This document shows positions 1 to 5,361 of a DNA stretch of 5,361 bases, piece after piece; position 1 is the first letter of the stretch; each line of letters begins with the position of its first letter. This stretch comes from Chloroflexota bacterium (GTDB taxonomy: Bacteria; Chloroflexota; UBA6077; JADZDV01): NCBI GenBank assembly GCA_020850915.1, contig JADZDV010000433.1, positions 1-5,361 of the forward strand, given 5' to 3'. A program made the translations under genes and the position numbers. The notes below the pieces were generated by a model. The model was given only the letters and a program-made list of their open reading frames with translations, searched no databases and had not been told where the DNA came from.

Positions 1-480
1 CCGATCGCGAACGAGCGGTCCAAGGACCATGATCCGCGCGCCCGGCCGCATGCCCAGGACAGCGTCGACGATCTGCTCCGAGGTCTGCCGCTGGATGAGC
101 CGGCCGCACTTCGGACAGTGCGGCCGGCCAACGCGCGCGTACAGCAGGCGGAGGTAGTCGTAGATCTCCGTGGTCGTGCCGACGGTCGAGCGCGGGTTGT
201 GGCTGGCACCCTTCTGGTCGATCGAGATGGCCGGCGAGAGCCCTTCGATGTGGTCGACGTCCGGTTTGTCCATCTGGCCCAGGAATTGGCGCGCGTAGGC
301 CGACAGCGACTCGACGTAGCGCCGCTGTCCCTCGGCGTAGATGGTGTCGAACGCCAGCGACGACTTCCCAGAGCCGGACAGGCCGGTGATGACGACCAGC
401 CGGTCGCGCGGAATCGTCAGGTCGATGTTCTTGAGGTTGTGCTGGCGGGCGCCTTTGATGACGATGGCATCGTGCGGCAT
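1..480 (-). CDS. uvrA: UvrA, excinuclease ABC subunit A (N-terminal 160 residues, cut by window edge)
   Basis: UvrA is the damage-sensing ABC-type ATPase of nucleotide excision repair; as a dimer it finds bulky lesions and loads UvrB onto DNA. The reading frame opens with ATG at 480 and stays open to base 1, giving 160 residues; about 780-800 of the family's usual 940-960 are missing beyond the left edge. Visible marks are the opening [14 protein letters not shown] (8-21), the Walker A loop GLSGSGKSS (33-41), the UvrA-typical stretch [20 protein letters not shown] (48-67), [15 protein letters not shown] (71-85), and a cysteine pair HCPKCG (121-126). The start lies 13 bp after the uvrB stop with no strong Shine-Dalgarno, so translation may be coupled to uvrB and both are probably on one mRNA. 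Identity is certain from sequence; subunit roles are family knowledge. Confidence 0.97.
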   Translation of the reverse strand, partial: MPHDAIVIKGARQHNLKNIDLTIPRDRLVVITGLSGSGKSSLAFDTIYAEGQRRYVESLSAYARQFLGQMDKPDVDHIEGLSPAISIDQKGASHNPRSTVGTTTEIYDYLRLLYARVGRPHCPKCGRLIQRQTSEQIVDAVLGMRPGARIMVLGPLVRDR

Positions 481-493
481 GGTCCGTCGGCGC

Positions 494-2512
494 TCAGCGA
501 GCGCCCAGCCACTCCTTCGGCGCGAGCGGCTCATCGCTGGCTAGCATCCGCTTGAGCTCCACGATCTGGTCGCGCAGCAACGCTGCCTTCTCGAACTCCA
601 GCTCCTTCGCCGCCCGCTTCATCTGCACTTCCAGGTCAGAGACAAGGCGGTGGATCTCATCCTTCGCCATCGGCACGCCGCCACCGGTCTCGTACTCGGC
701 TGCTGCTTCGGCCACGGCCTTCATCCGGTTCGAGATGTCGCGAATGGCTTTCCGGATGCCTCGCGGCTCAATGCCCATCCGCTCGTTGTAGGCCTGCTGC
801 ACCTTGCGGCGCCGATACGTCTCGTCGATCGCGCGCTGCATGGAGTCGGTAACGGTGTCAGCGTACATGACGACGTGGCCATCCACGTGCCGCGCTGCCC
901 GGCCGATGGTCTGGATAAGCGACCCCTCGCTGCGGAGGAAGCCCTCCTTGTCTGCGTCCAGGATCGCCACCAGGGAGACCTCCGGCAGATCGAGCCCCTC
1001 GCGAAGCAGGTTGATACCGACTACCACGTCGTACACGCCCAGCCGCAGGTCGCGCAGGATCTCGATCCGCTCCAGGGTGTCGATCTCGGAGTGGAGATAG
1101 TGGACCTTGACCTGCATGTCTCGCAGGTAGTCCGCCAGATCCTCGGCCATCTTCTTCGTGAGCGTCGTCACCAGGACGCGTTCGCCGCGGTCGGTCCGCT
1201 CCTTGATCCGATCCAGCAGGTCGTCGATCTGGTCGCGCGTTGGCCGGATTTCGATCGACGGGTCGATCAGGCCGGTTGGTCGGATGAGCTGCTCGACGAT
1301 CTGCTCGCTGTGCTCGTACTCGTACGGTCCAGGCGTAGCGGACACGTAGACCGCCTGGTTGACATGCCGCTCGAACTCGTGGAACATGAGGGGCCGATTG
1401 TCCAGCGCCGACGGGAGGCGAAACCCGAAGTCGACCAGCACCTGCTTGCGAGCGCGGTCGCTGTTGTACATCCCCCGAATCTGAGGGATCGTCATGTGGC
1501 TTTCGTCGATCAGCAGCAGGAAATCATCCGGGAAGTAGTCGAGCAGCGTCCAGGGCGTGCTGCCGGCCTCGCGGCGGCCGAGGTGACGGGAGTAGTTCTC
1601 CACGCCCGCGCAGGAGCCGGTCTCGCGCAGCATCTCCAGGTCGTACTTCGTCCGCTGGCGCAGCCGCGCCGCCTCGAGGACCCTGTCGTTCTGCTCCAGC
1701 TCGCGCGACCGCTCCTGTAGCTCGACCTCGATGTCCGCCAGCGCTAGGTCGAGCTTCTCCCGCGTCGTCACGAAGTACTTGGCCGGGTAGACGTCGATCG
1801 CCTGCCGCTCGGCCAGCAACTCGCCCGTGAGCGGCTCGACCTCGGTCAGTCGCTCGATCTCATCGCCCCAGAACTCGACGCGGATGACGATGTCCTGGCC
1901 CGCCGGGTGGATCTCCAGCGTATCACCCCGCACCCGGAACTTGCCGCGGGTGAAGTTGTAGTCGTTGCGCTCGTAGTAGATCTCGGTCAGATAGCGAAGG
2001 AGGCGGTCGCGCTTGCGCGTCTCTCCCACACGGAGGTTGACAACGGCCTTGCCGTAATCTTCCGGCGCGCCCAGGCCGTAGATGCAGGAGACCGACGCCA
2101 CCACGACCACGTCCCGACGCGTGAGGATGGCCTGCATCGATGAATGGCGGAGCCGGTCGATGTCCTCGTTGACAAGGGTGTCTTTCTCGAGGTAGGTGTC
2201 GGTGCGCGGGACGTAGGCTTCGGGCTGGTAGTAGTCGTAGTAAGAGACGAAGTACTCGACGGGGTTGTCCGGCAGGAACTCCTTGAACTCAGCGCAGAGC
2301 TGCGCGGCCAGCGTCTTGTTGTGGGCAATCACCAGCGTCGGGCGCTGCACCGCGGCGACGATGTTCGCCATGGTGAACGTCTTGCCCGACCCGGTCACGC
2401 CCAGCAGCGTCTGGTGTTTCAGACCCTGGCGAGCGCCGGCGACGAGCTGCTCGATCGCCGCCGGCTGGTCGCCCATGGGCCTGAAGTCGGAAACGATGCG
2501 AAAATCCGTCAT
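494..2512 (-). CDS. uvrB: UvrB, excinuclease ABC subunit B (672 aa, complete)
   Basis: UvrB is the central helicase-like subunit of nucleotide excision repair: it takes damaged DNA from UvrA, verifies the lesion and recruits UvrC for dual incision. The 672 residues match the usual family length. In order: the N-terminal [11 protein letters not shown] motif (10-20), Walker A GVTGSGKT (38-45), the damage-probing beta-hairpin [17 protein letters not shown] (91-107), Walker B DESH (336-339), SATPG (391-395), the helicase motifs [16 protein letters not shown] (499-514) and QTIGRAAR (534-541), and a C-terminal UVR domain (about 619-655) that in the family contacts UvrA or UvrC. All key motifs are intact. 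ATG at 2512 fits because the family starts a few residues before this motif. The best Shine-Dalgarno, GGGAG, is 13 nt upstream, which is longer than ideal. A promoter and a LexA-box-like site lie upstream, and uvrA follows after 13 bp. Confidence 0.98.
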   Translation of the reverse strand: MTDFRIVSDFRPMGDQPAAIEQLVAGARQGLKHQTLLGVTGSGKTFTMANIVAAVQRPTLVIAHNKTLAAQLCAEFKEFLPDNPVEYFVSYYDYYQPEAYVPRTDTYLEKDTLVNEDIDRLRHSSMQAILTRRDVVVVASVSCIYGLGAPEDYGKAVVNLRVGETRKRDRLLRYLTEIYYERNDYNFTRGKFRVRGDTLEIHPAGQDIVIRVEFWGDEIERLTEVEPLTGELLAERQAIDVYPAKYFVTTREKLDLALADIEVELQERSRELEQNDRVLEAARLRQRTKYDLEMLRETGSCAGVENYSRHLGRREAGSTPWTLLDYFPDDFLLLIDESHMTIPQIRGMYNSDRARKQVLVDFGFRLPSALDNRPLMFHEFERHVNQAVYVSATPGPYEYEHSEQIVEQLIRPTGLIDPSIEIRPTRDQIDDLLDRIKERTDRGERVLVTTLTKKMAEDLADYLRDMQVKVHYLHSEIDTLERIEILRDLRLGVYDVVVGINLLREGLDLPEVSLVAILDADKEGFLRSEGSLIQTIGRAARHVDGHVVMYADTVTDSMQRAIDETYRRRKVQQAYNERMGIEPRGIRKAIRDISNRMKAVAEAAAEYETGGGVPMAKDEIHRLVSDLEVQMKRAAKELEFEKAALLRDQIVELKRMLASDEPLAPKEWLGAR

Positions 2513-2547
2513 GGCGCGACCGTGACTCCCGGGGAGACTGGCGTGAG

Positions 2548-2576
2548 ATTATACCCTTCCAGGCAGTCAGTCGAAA
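2548..2576 (-). promoter_or_regulatory. Predicted promoter of uvrB(-uvrA)
   Basis: Reading leftward, a perfect TATAAT -10 hexamer occupies 2553-2548, about 35 bp before the uvrB ATG, in an AT-richer patch within GC-rich DNA. The -35 is weak: TCGACT (2574-2569) matches TTGACA at 4 of 6 positions with a short 15-bp spacer, and TTTCGA (2576-2571) matches 3 of 6 with a 17-bp spacer. Transcription would begin near 2541, giving a leader of about 30 nt. The -10 is seen directly; promoter activity is inferred. Confidence 0.6.
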
Positions 2577-2585
2577 AAATGTTCT
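2572..2585 (-). promoter_or_regulatory. Putative LexA (SOS) operator upstream of uvrB
   Basis: The 14-mer AGAACATTTTTTCG (minus strand) matches the Gram-positive-type LexA box CGAAC-N4-GTTCG at 8 of its 10 fixed positions; each half-site has one mismatch. It overlaps the predicted -35 region of the uvrB promoter, where a bound repressor would block RNA polymerase. uvrB is a classic SOS gene in many bacteria. The match and position are seen; binding is inferred, and the LexA specificity of this organism is unknown. Confidence 0.45.
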
Positions 2586-2793
2586 ATTCTGACCTGGGAT
2601 CGTGCTGCTCCTGTGACATGCTCCCGGGTCGCGCGTCCGACGGAGCCAGTGGGGGTCAGCGCCGGTCGAGCTCCCGGTGCGCCATGGTGGTTTCCGAAGA
2701 GCAGACCCGGTCCGTGCTGAGTTGAGTCCTCGCCTTGTCTCACGGCGTCCGGACCAACGCCGGGTCGATGCCCGGGCGGCGCTTGAGGAGCGG
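2586..2793. other. Intergenic region between the TPP-subunit gene and the uvrB promoter
   Basis: No reading frame here looks like a protein and no tRNA-like structure is visible. It holds only weak inverted repeats: a 6-bp stem CGGCGT/ACGCCG (2743-2748 with 2757-2762, 8-nt loop) shortly after the stop of the TPP-subunit gene, and a 7-bp stem with one G-U pair (2593-2599 with 2632-2638, 32-nt loop). Neither is followed at once by a T-run on the minus strand, so a terminator for the upstream gene is not established and read-through into uvrB is possible. Confidence 0.5.
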
Positions 2794-3375
2794 CTACGAG
2801 ACGCGACTACCGGGCTCGGCTGCCAGGCGTGCCTGGAGCTCCGGGAACGCCTGGCGAGTCTTCCGGGGAGGGGACGGTGGGACTCGCGCGGCGCGGGTGA
2901 CGTGAAGGACCACGAACGTAGGTCCGTCCTCCCGCAGTATGTCGTCCGCCTGCAGCTCCCACGCGTCGAGCGCATCGATCTCGAAGACGCGCCGCCAGCC
3001 GGCCCCGCGGGCCATCGCCGCGAAGCTCAGCGCGCCGACGCCAGGGATTGGCTGGCCGCCGGTCACCTCGTAGATGCCGTTCTGGAAGACGATGTGGATG
3101 AGGTTCCTCGGGCTGGCCGCCGAGATGGTGACGAGCGTCCCGAGGTTCATCAGGAGCGAGCCATCGCCATCCAGGACGATGACCGTGCGATCGGGCCGCG
3201 CGAGTGCGAGGCCGAGGCCTACCGACGAGCCCTTTCCCATCACGGTGTTCGGGAAATCCAGCTCCGGATCGCGGGAGAACTCTGGCCAGTTGCGAAAGCT
3301 GGTCATGGAGGTCACGACGACGGCGTCGCCTCGCCGACGGGCGAGCGACTCCCAGACGGATTCCACGGGGATCAT
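2794..3375 (-). CDS. Thiamine-pyrophosphate-binding small subunit, sulfopyruvate/phosphonopyruvate decarboxylase beta-like (193 aa)
   Basis: This is the C-terminal (PP) domain type of TPP-dependent enzymes, most like the beta subunit of two-subunit sulfopyruvate decarboxylases (ComE) and the C-terminal half of phosphonopyruvate decarboxylase. Such enzymes decarboxylate 2-oxo acids in the cytoplasm. The TPP/Mg signature begins with LDGDGSLLMNLGTLVTI (68-84; GDG at 70-72) and closes with VFQNGIYEVTGGQ (96-108; Asn 99). Upstream are VVVTSMT (19-25) and a Gly/Ser-rich MGKGSSVGLGLALA (46-59). The length of 193 residues suits a complete small subunit. ATG 3375 is well supported by GGGAGG 5 nt upstream. 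The family normally pairs with an alpha subunit carrying the PYR domain, usually the gene just before it; none is present here, so the partner must be elsewhere or lost. The natural substrate cannot be told from sequence; many homologues are annotated only as TPP-binding protein. Confidence 0.85.
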   Translation of the reverse strand: MIPVESVWESLARRRGDAVVVTSMTSFRNWPEFSRDPELDFPNTVMGKGSSVGLGLALARPDRTVIVLDGDGSLLMNLGTLVTISAASPRNLIHIVFQNGIYEVTGGQPIPGVGALSFAAMARGAGWRRVFEIDALDAWELQADDILREDGPTFVVLHVTRAARVPPSPPRKTRQAFPELQARLAAEPGSRVS

Positions 3376-3380
3376 CCAGG

Positions 3381-3386
3381 CCTCCC
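3381..3386 (-). promoter_or_regulatory. Shine-Dalgarno of the TPP-subunit gene
   Basis: GGGAGG on the minus strand lies 5 nt before ATG 3375. It is a strong ribosome binding site and fixes the start of this gene. No convincing promoter was found further upstream; the best -10 candidate, CATACT (3413-3408), has no matching -35. Confidence 0.7.
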
Positions 3387-3479
3387 GGGCGGAACAGTGT
3401 CTCCGTCAGTATGGCCCGCCGAGGCCTCCCTCGATCGGGTCGGAGCGCCAGGTGTGAGGTAGGCGGCGGTAAGAGGGGG

Positions 3480-3581
3480 ACGGGTGGCGACACCGAGGAG
3501 CGTGCTGGTGATGACGCCTCCTACGCGCGCGCCGACGAGGCCCAGGACGATTTCGACCGCGGAACCGTGGCCACCCGCCTC
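3480..3581 (-). pseudogene. Possible remnant of a GlsB/YeaQ/YmgE-family membrane protein (tentative)
   Basis: A minus-strand frame open from 3608 to 3372 has no ATG, GTG or TTG codon, yet part of it encodes GGHGSAVEIVLGLVGARVGG followed by VITSTLLGVAT. This resembles the core of the small YeaQ/GlsB stress-response membrane proteins, whose second helix often reads like GGYG..GDIVxGIVGAxxGG. Codon third positions here are strongly G/C, as in real genes of the window. The first helix is missing; a possible trace, AGQLMRGG, lies just upstream in a neighbouring frame (near 3578-3600), which would imply a frameshift. The third helix is also absent. The frame ends in a TGA that overlaps the ATG of the TPP-subunit gene. 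It may be a decayed gene or chance in GC-rich DNA. Confidence 0.27.
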
Positions 3582-3612
3582 GCATGAGCTGGCCGGCCCT
3601 GGCGGATTTCAC

Positions 3613-3621
3613 TGATATACT
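3613..3621 (+). promoter_or_regulatory. Predicted extended -10 promoter of miaB
   Basis: TGATATACT contains the -10 hexamer TATACT (3616-3621, 5 of 6 to consensus) preceded by the TGn extension that can replace a -35; no good -35 is visible. Transcription would start near 3628 and give a leader of about 34 nt to the TTG start at 3662. The site lies inside the longest upstream extension of the miaB frame, which argues against a start at 3584. Confidence 0.5.
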
Positions 3622-3647
3622 CTGTTCGCTGACGTCTCGGATGCACG

Positions 3648-3654
3648 AGAGGAG
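3648..3654 (+). promoter_or_regulatory. Shine-Dalgarno that decides the miaB start
   Basis: AGAGGAG lies 7 nt before TTG 3662 and 4 nt before the adjacent in-frame TTG 3659. The upstream ATG codons in this frame (3584 and 3641) have no comparable ribosome binding site, so translation most likely begins at TTG 3662. Confidence 0.65.
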
Positions 3655-3661
3655 CCGCTTG

Positions 3662-4954
3662 TTGGGTACGTTTCATATCTGGACCATCGGCTGCCAGATG
3701 AACACCGCGGACGCTCGGAAGATGACCGAGGAGCTGCAGCACTACGGCTACGAGGCGGCGGAGGATTTCGAGGCGGCTGATCTGGCGGTGCTGTACTCCT
3801 GTATGGTGCGGCAGCACGCCGAGGACAAGGTCCACAGCCAACTGGGCGAGCTACGCTTGCTCAAGCAGAGCCGCCCCAGCCTGCGCGTCGCCCTCGCCGG
3901 CTGCATTGGCGACGTCTCCTGGTGGCAGCGGAAGGACCCGTTCGTGGACTTCTTCCTCTCACCCGGCCAGGACATGACGGTCCGGGACAAGCTTGTGGAC
4001 CTGCTGGACCTCCAGGAGTACTACCGCCACGAGCCCGCCAGCGCTGCGCGGACGCCTCGCGTCTCGGAAGGTATCACGATGCACCAGGGCTGCAATCGAA
4101 GCTGCACCTTCTGTATTGTTCCGTCAACCCGCGGCCGCGAGCGCAGCCGATTGCCCTTCGAGCTGGTCGAGGAAGCGCGAGCGCTCGTGGAGCGCGGCAC
4201 GCGAGAGATCGTGCTGCTCAGCCAGATCGCGGAACGCTACGGACGCGACCTCAGACCGCGAGTGTCGCTCGCCACGCTTCTCGGTCAGATCAGTCGCGTC
4301 GAGCAGCTCGAGCGCATCCGTTTCCTGACTTCGTATCCGGGCGATTTCACCGACGACATCATTGAGGCGGTGGCGACGCTGCCGAAGGTGTGTGAGGACA
4401 TCAACCTCCCCGTTCAGTCTGGTGACGACGAGATGCTGCGCGCCATGCGGCGAGGTTACTCGGTCGGTTTCTACAAGGATCTGGTGGCCCGGATCCGCGC
4501 GCGCGTGCCGGACGTCGCGCTTCAGACCGACATCATCGTCGGATTCCCCGGGGAGACGGAGGCTCAGTTCGACAACACCCTGAAGGTGCTGGCGGAGATC
4601 GAGTTCGACATCGTCCACGTGGCCGCTTACTCGCCGAGGCCCGGCACGCCGGCGGCCACGTCTGGAGGCCAGCTTCCGCTCGACGAGAAGAGGCGCCGGA
4701 TCCAGCGCGTCGAAGCGCTGCAGAAGCGGATCGCGACAGAGAAGAACGCCCGCTATCTGGGCCGGATCGTGGAGGTCCTCGTCGAGGGCGAGGCGCGCGG
4801 CAAATGGTACGGCCGCACCCGGACCAACAAGCTCGTCCACTTCGCCCATCCCGGCTCGCTCGGCGGCGAGATGGTGCTGGCGAGAATCTCCTCCACCAGT
4901 CCCTGGTCCCTCCAGGGCGAGCCGGTCGAGATCCGCGCCGCCGTTCCCGCCTGA
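3662..4954 (+). CDS. miaB: MiaB, tRNA-2-methylthio-N6-dimethylallyladenosine synthase (430 aa from TTG)
   Basis: MiaB is a radical-SAM methylthiotransferase that adds a methylthio group to i6A37, next to the anticodon of tRNAs reading UNN codons; this supports reading-frame fidelity. Counting from TTG 3662, the N-terminal MTTase domain starts GTFHIWTIGCQMN and holds the auxiliary Fe-S cysteines C11, C47 (YSCMVRQHAEDKV) and C81 (ALAGCIGD). The radical SAM motif CNRSCTFC (C144, C148, C151) is followed by IVPSTRGRERSR, which favours MiaB over RimO. LPVQSGDDEMLRAMRRGY and DIIVGFPGETE follow, and a C-terminal TRAM domain for tRNA binding spans about 365-424. The frame extends to ATG 3584 (456 aa), but the extra 26 residues are not MiaB-like, and the promoter and Shine-Dalgarno lie within them. 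One oddity is SQIAERYG (187-194), where MiaB usually has GQNVNSYG. The gene stands alone and converges on dtd. Confidence 0.95.
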   Translation: MGTFHIWTIGCQMNTADARKMTEELQHYGYEAAEDFEAADLAVLYSCMVRQHAEDKVHSQLGELRLLKQSRPSLRVALAGCIGDVSWWQRKDPFVDFFLSPGQDMTVRDKLVDLLDLQEYYRHEPASAARTPRVSEGITMHQGCNRSCTFCIVPSTRGRERSRLPFELVEEARALVERGTREIVLLSQIAERYGRDLRPRVSLATLLGQISRVEQLERIRFLTSYPGDFTDDIIEAVATLPKVCEDINLPVQSGDDEMLRAMRRGYSVGFYKDLVARIRARVPDVALQTDIIVGFPGETEAQFDNTLKVLAEIEFDIVHVAAYSPRPGTPAATSGGQLPLDEKRRRIQRVEALQKRIATEKNARYLGRIVEVLVEGEARGKWYGRTRTNKLVHFAHPGSLGGEMVLARISSTSPWSLQGEPVEIRAAVPA

Positions 4955-4971
4955 GTGGCTGGCGCTCAGGC
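4949..4971. terminator. Inverted repeat between convergent miaB and dtd, possible weak bidirectional terminator
   Basis: GCCTGAG (4949-4955) and CTCAGGC (4965-4971) form a perfect 7-bp stem with a 9-nt loop. The miaB stop TGA (4952-4954) is in one arm and the dtd stop (4968-4966) in the other. No T-run follows on either strand, so it is not a canonical intrinsic terminator. It may act as a weak terminator for both genes or protect mRNA ends. Confidence 0.4.
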
Positions 4972-5361
4972 CCAGCCGTCCGTCGAGAGGACGATCGTCA
5001 CCGGCCCGTCGTGGACCAGCTCCACAGCCATGTCCGCGCCGAAGCGGCCGGTCTCGACGTGGAGCTGGCGCTTGCGAAGAGCGGTCACGAACCGATCTAC
5101 CAGTCGCTCGGCAAGGGCCGGGGGCGCGGCGCCGGTGAAGCCTGGTCGCCGTCCGCGGGAGCTGTCGGCGTACAGGGTGAACTGCGACACAACGAGCAAC
5201 TCGCCGCCAACGTCGGAGACGGACAGGTTCATCCTGCGTTGCTCGTCAGCGAACACTCGCAGGCCGGTGATCCTGTCGGCGAGCCGCGCGGCAGTCGTCT
5301 CGTCGTCAGATGGGCCTACTCCGAGCAGGATCATCCAGCCGCGGCCGATCCGGCCGACGAC
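4966..5361 (-). CDS. dtd: D-aminoacyl-tRNA deacylase Dtd (5' end cut by window edge)
   Basis: Dtd hydrolyses D-amino acids (and glycine mischarged on tRNA-Ala) from tRNA, a chiral proofreading step in the cytoplasm; it works as a homodimer. The frame is open from 5361 to a TGA at 4968-4966, giving 131 residues. The family has about 145-150, so some 15-18 N-terminal residues lie beyond the right edge. The internal ATG at 5334 is not the start: the sequence before it, VVGRIGRGW, is typical Dtd and reads on into MILLGVGPSDDE. Hallmarks are MNLSVSDVGGELLVVSQFTLYAD (44-66, shown here by its parts NLSV and SQFTLYAD) and the Gly-cis-Pro motif in HDGPVTIVLST (117-127), both of the active site. It converges on miaB with 11 bp between stops. 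Both gene products act on tRNA, but opposite strands rule out an operon. Confidence 0.95.
   Translation of the reverse strand, partial: VVGRIGRGWMILLGVGPSDDETTAARLADRITGLRVFADEQRRMNLSVSDVGGELLVVSQFTLYADSSRGRRPGFTGAAPPALAERLVDRFVTALRKRQLHVETGRFGADMAVELVHDGPVTIVLSTDGWA

Noticed and set aside
650..1720. A plus-strand open frame of 356 codons
   Set aside because: It lies fully antisense to uvrB, whose helicase motifs are unmistakable; its translation is Val/Asp/Arg-rich with no recognisable domain, as expected opposite a GC-rich gene.
2521..2540. Near-palindrome CTCCCGGGGAG in the uvrB leader as a Shine-Dalgarno-hiding hairpin
   Set aside because: Only a 4-bp stem with a 3-nt loop; too weak to claim a regulatory structure.
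2593..2638. Possible hairpin read as a terminator for the TPP-subunit gene
   Set aside because: The stem is 7 bp with one G-U pair and a 32-nt loop, and the T-run on the minus strand (2579-2574) comes 13 nt after the stem, too far for an intrinsic terminator.
2677..3462. A plus-strand open frame of 261 codons
   Set aside because: Mostly antisense to the TPP-subunit gene, low-complexity Arg/Asp/Ala-rich translation, no recognisable domain and no ribosome binding site.
4124..4849. A minus-strand open frame of 241 codons
   Set aside because: Antisense to the conserved radical SAM and TRAM regions of miaB; no family features of its own.
5334..5361. Start of dtd at the internal ATG 5334
   Set aside because: Conserved Dtd sequence (VVGRIGRGW) continues upstream in frame to the window edge, so the real start is outside.

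Overview
The window comes from a GC-rich bacterial chromosome and reads as ordinary core-genome territory: DNA repair, tRNA modification and tRNA proofreading, plus one metabolic gene. There is no mobile element, tRNA, rRNA or CRISPR array. The organism cannot be fixed from 5.4 kb. High GC, a TTG start, a LexA-box-like site of the type used outside Proteobacteria, and the form of the MiaB protein suggest a Chloroflexota- or Actinobacteriota-like lineage. This is an inference only.

Left part (1-2585), minus strand: uvrB is followed 13 bp downstream by the start of uvrA, which runs off the left edge. These are two subunits of the UvrABC nucleotide excision repair complex, probably one transcript. 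A perfect TATAAT -10 box lies upstream of uvrB. A site matching 8 of the 10 fixed positions of the CGAAC-N4-GTTCG LexA box sits over the matching -35 region, so SOS control is plausible.

Middle part (2586-3661): after about 200 bp with no recognisable gene comes a minus-strand gene for a small thiamine-pyrophosphate-binding subunit, related to the beta subunit of sulfopyruvate decarboxylase. Its usual PYR-domain partner is not in the window. Just upstream of it is a start-less stretch that resembles the core of a GlsB/YeaQ/YmgE membrane protein and may be a gene remnant.

Right part (3613-5361): miaB lies on the plus strand, probably starting at TTG 3662 with a good Shine-Dalgarno and an extended -10 promoter upstream. 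It converges on dtd (D-aminoacyl-tRNA deacylase) on the minus strand, whose 5' end runs off the right edge. Only 11 bp separate the two stop codons, and both lie in the arms of a 7-bp inverted repeat.

I see no convincing new multi-gene system. The points most worth checking are the putative SOS operator, the miaB start, the orphan TPP subunit and the possible gene remnant.
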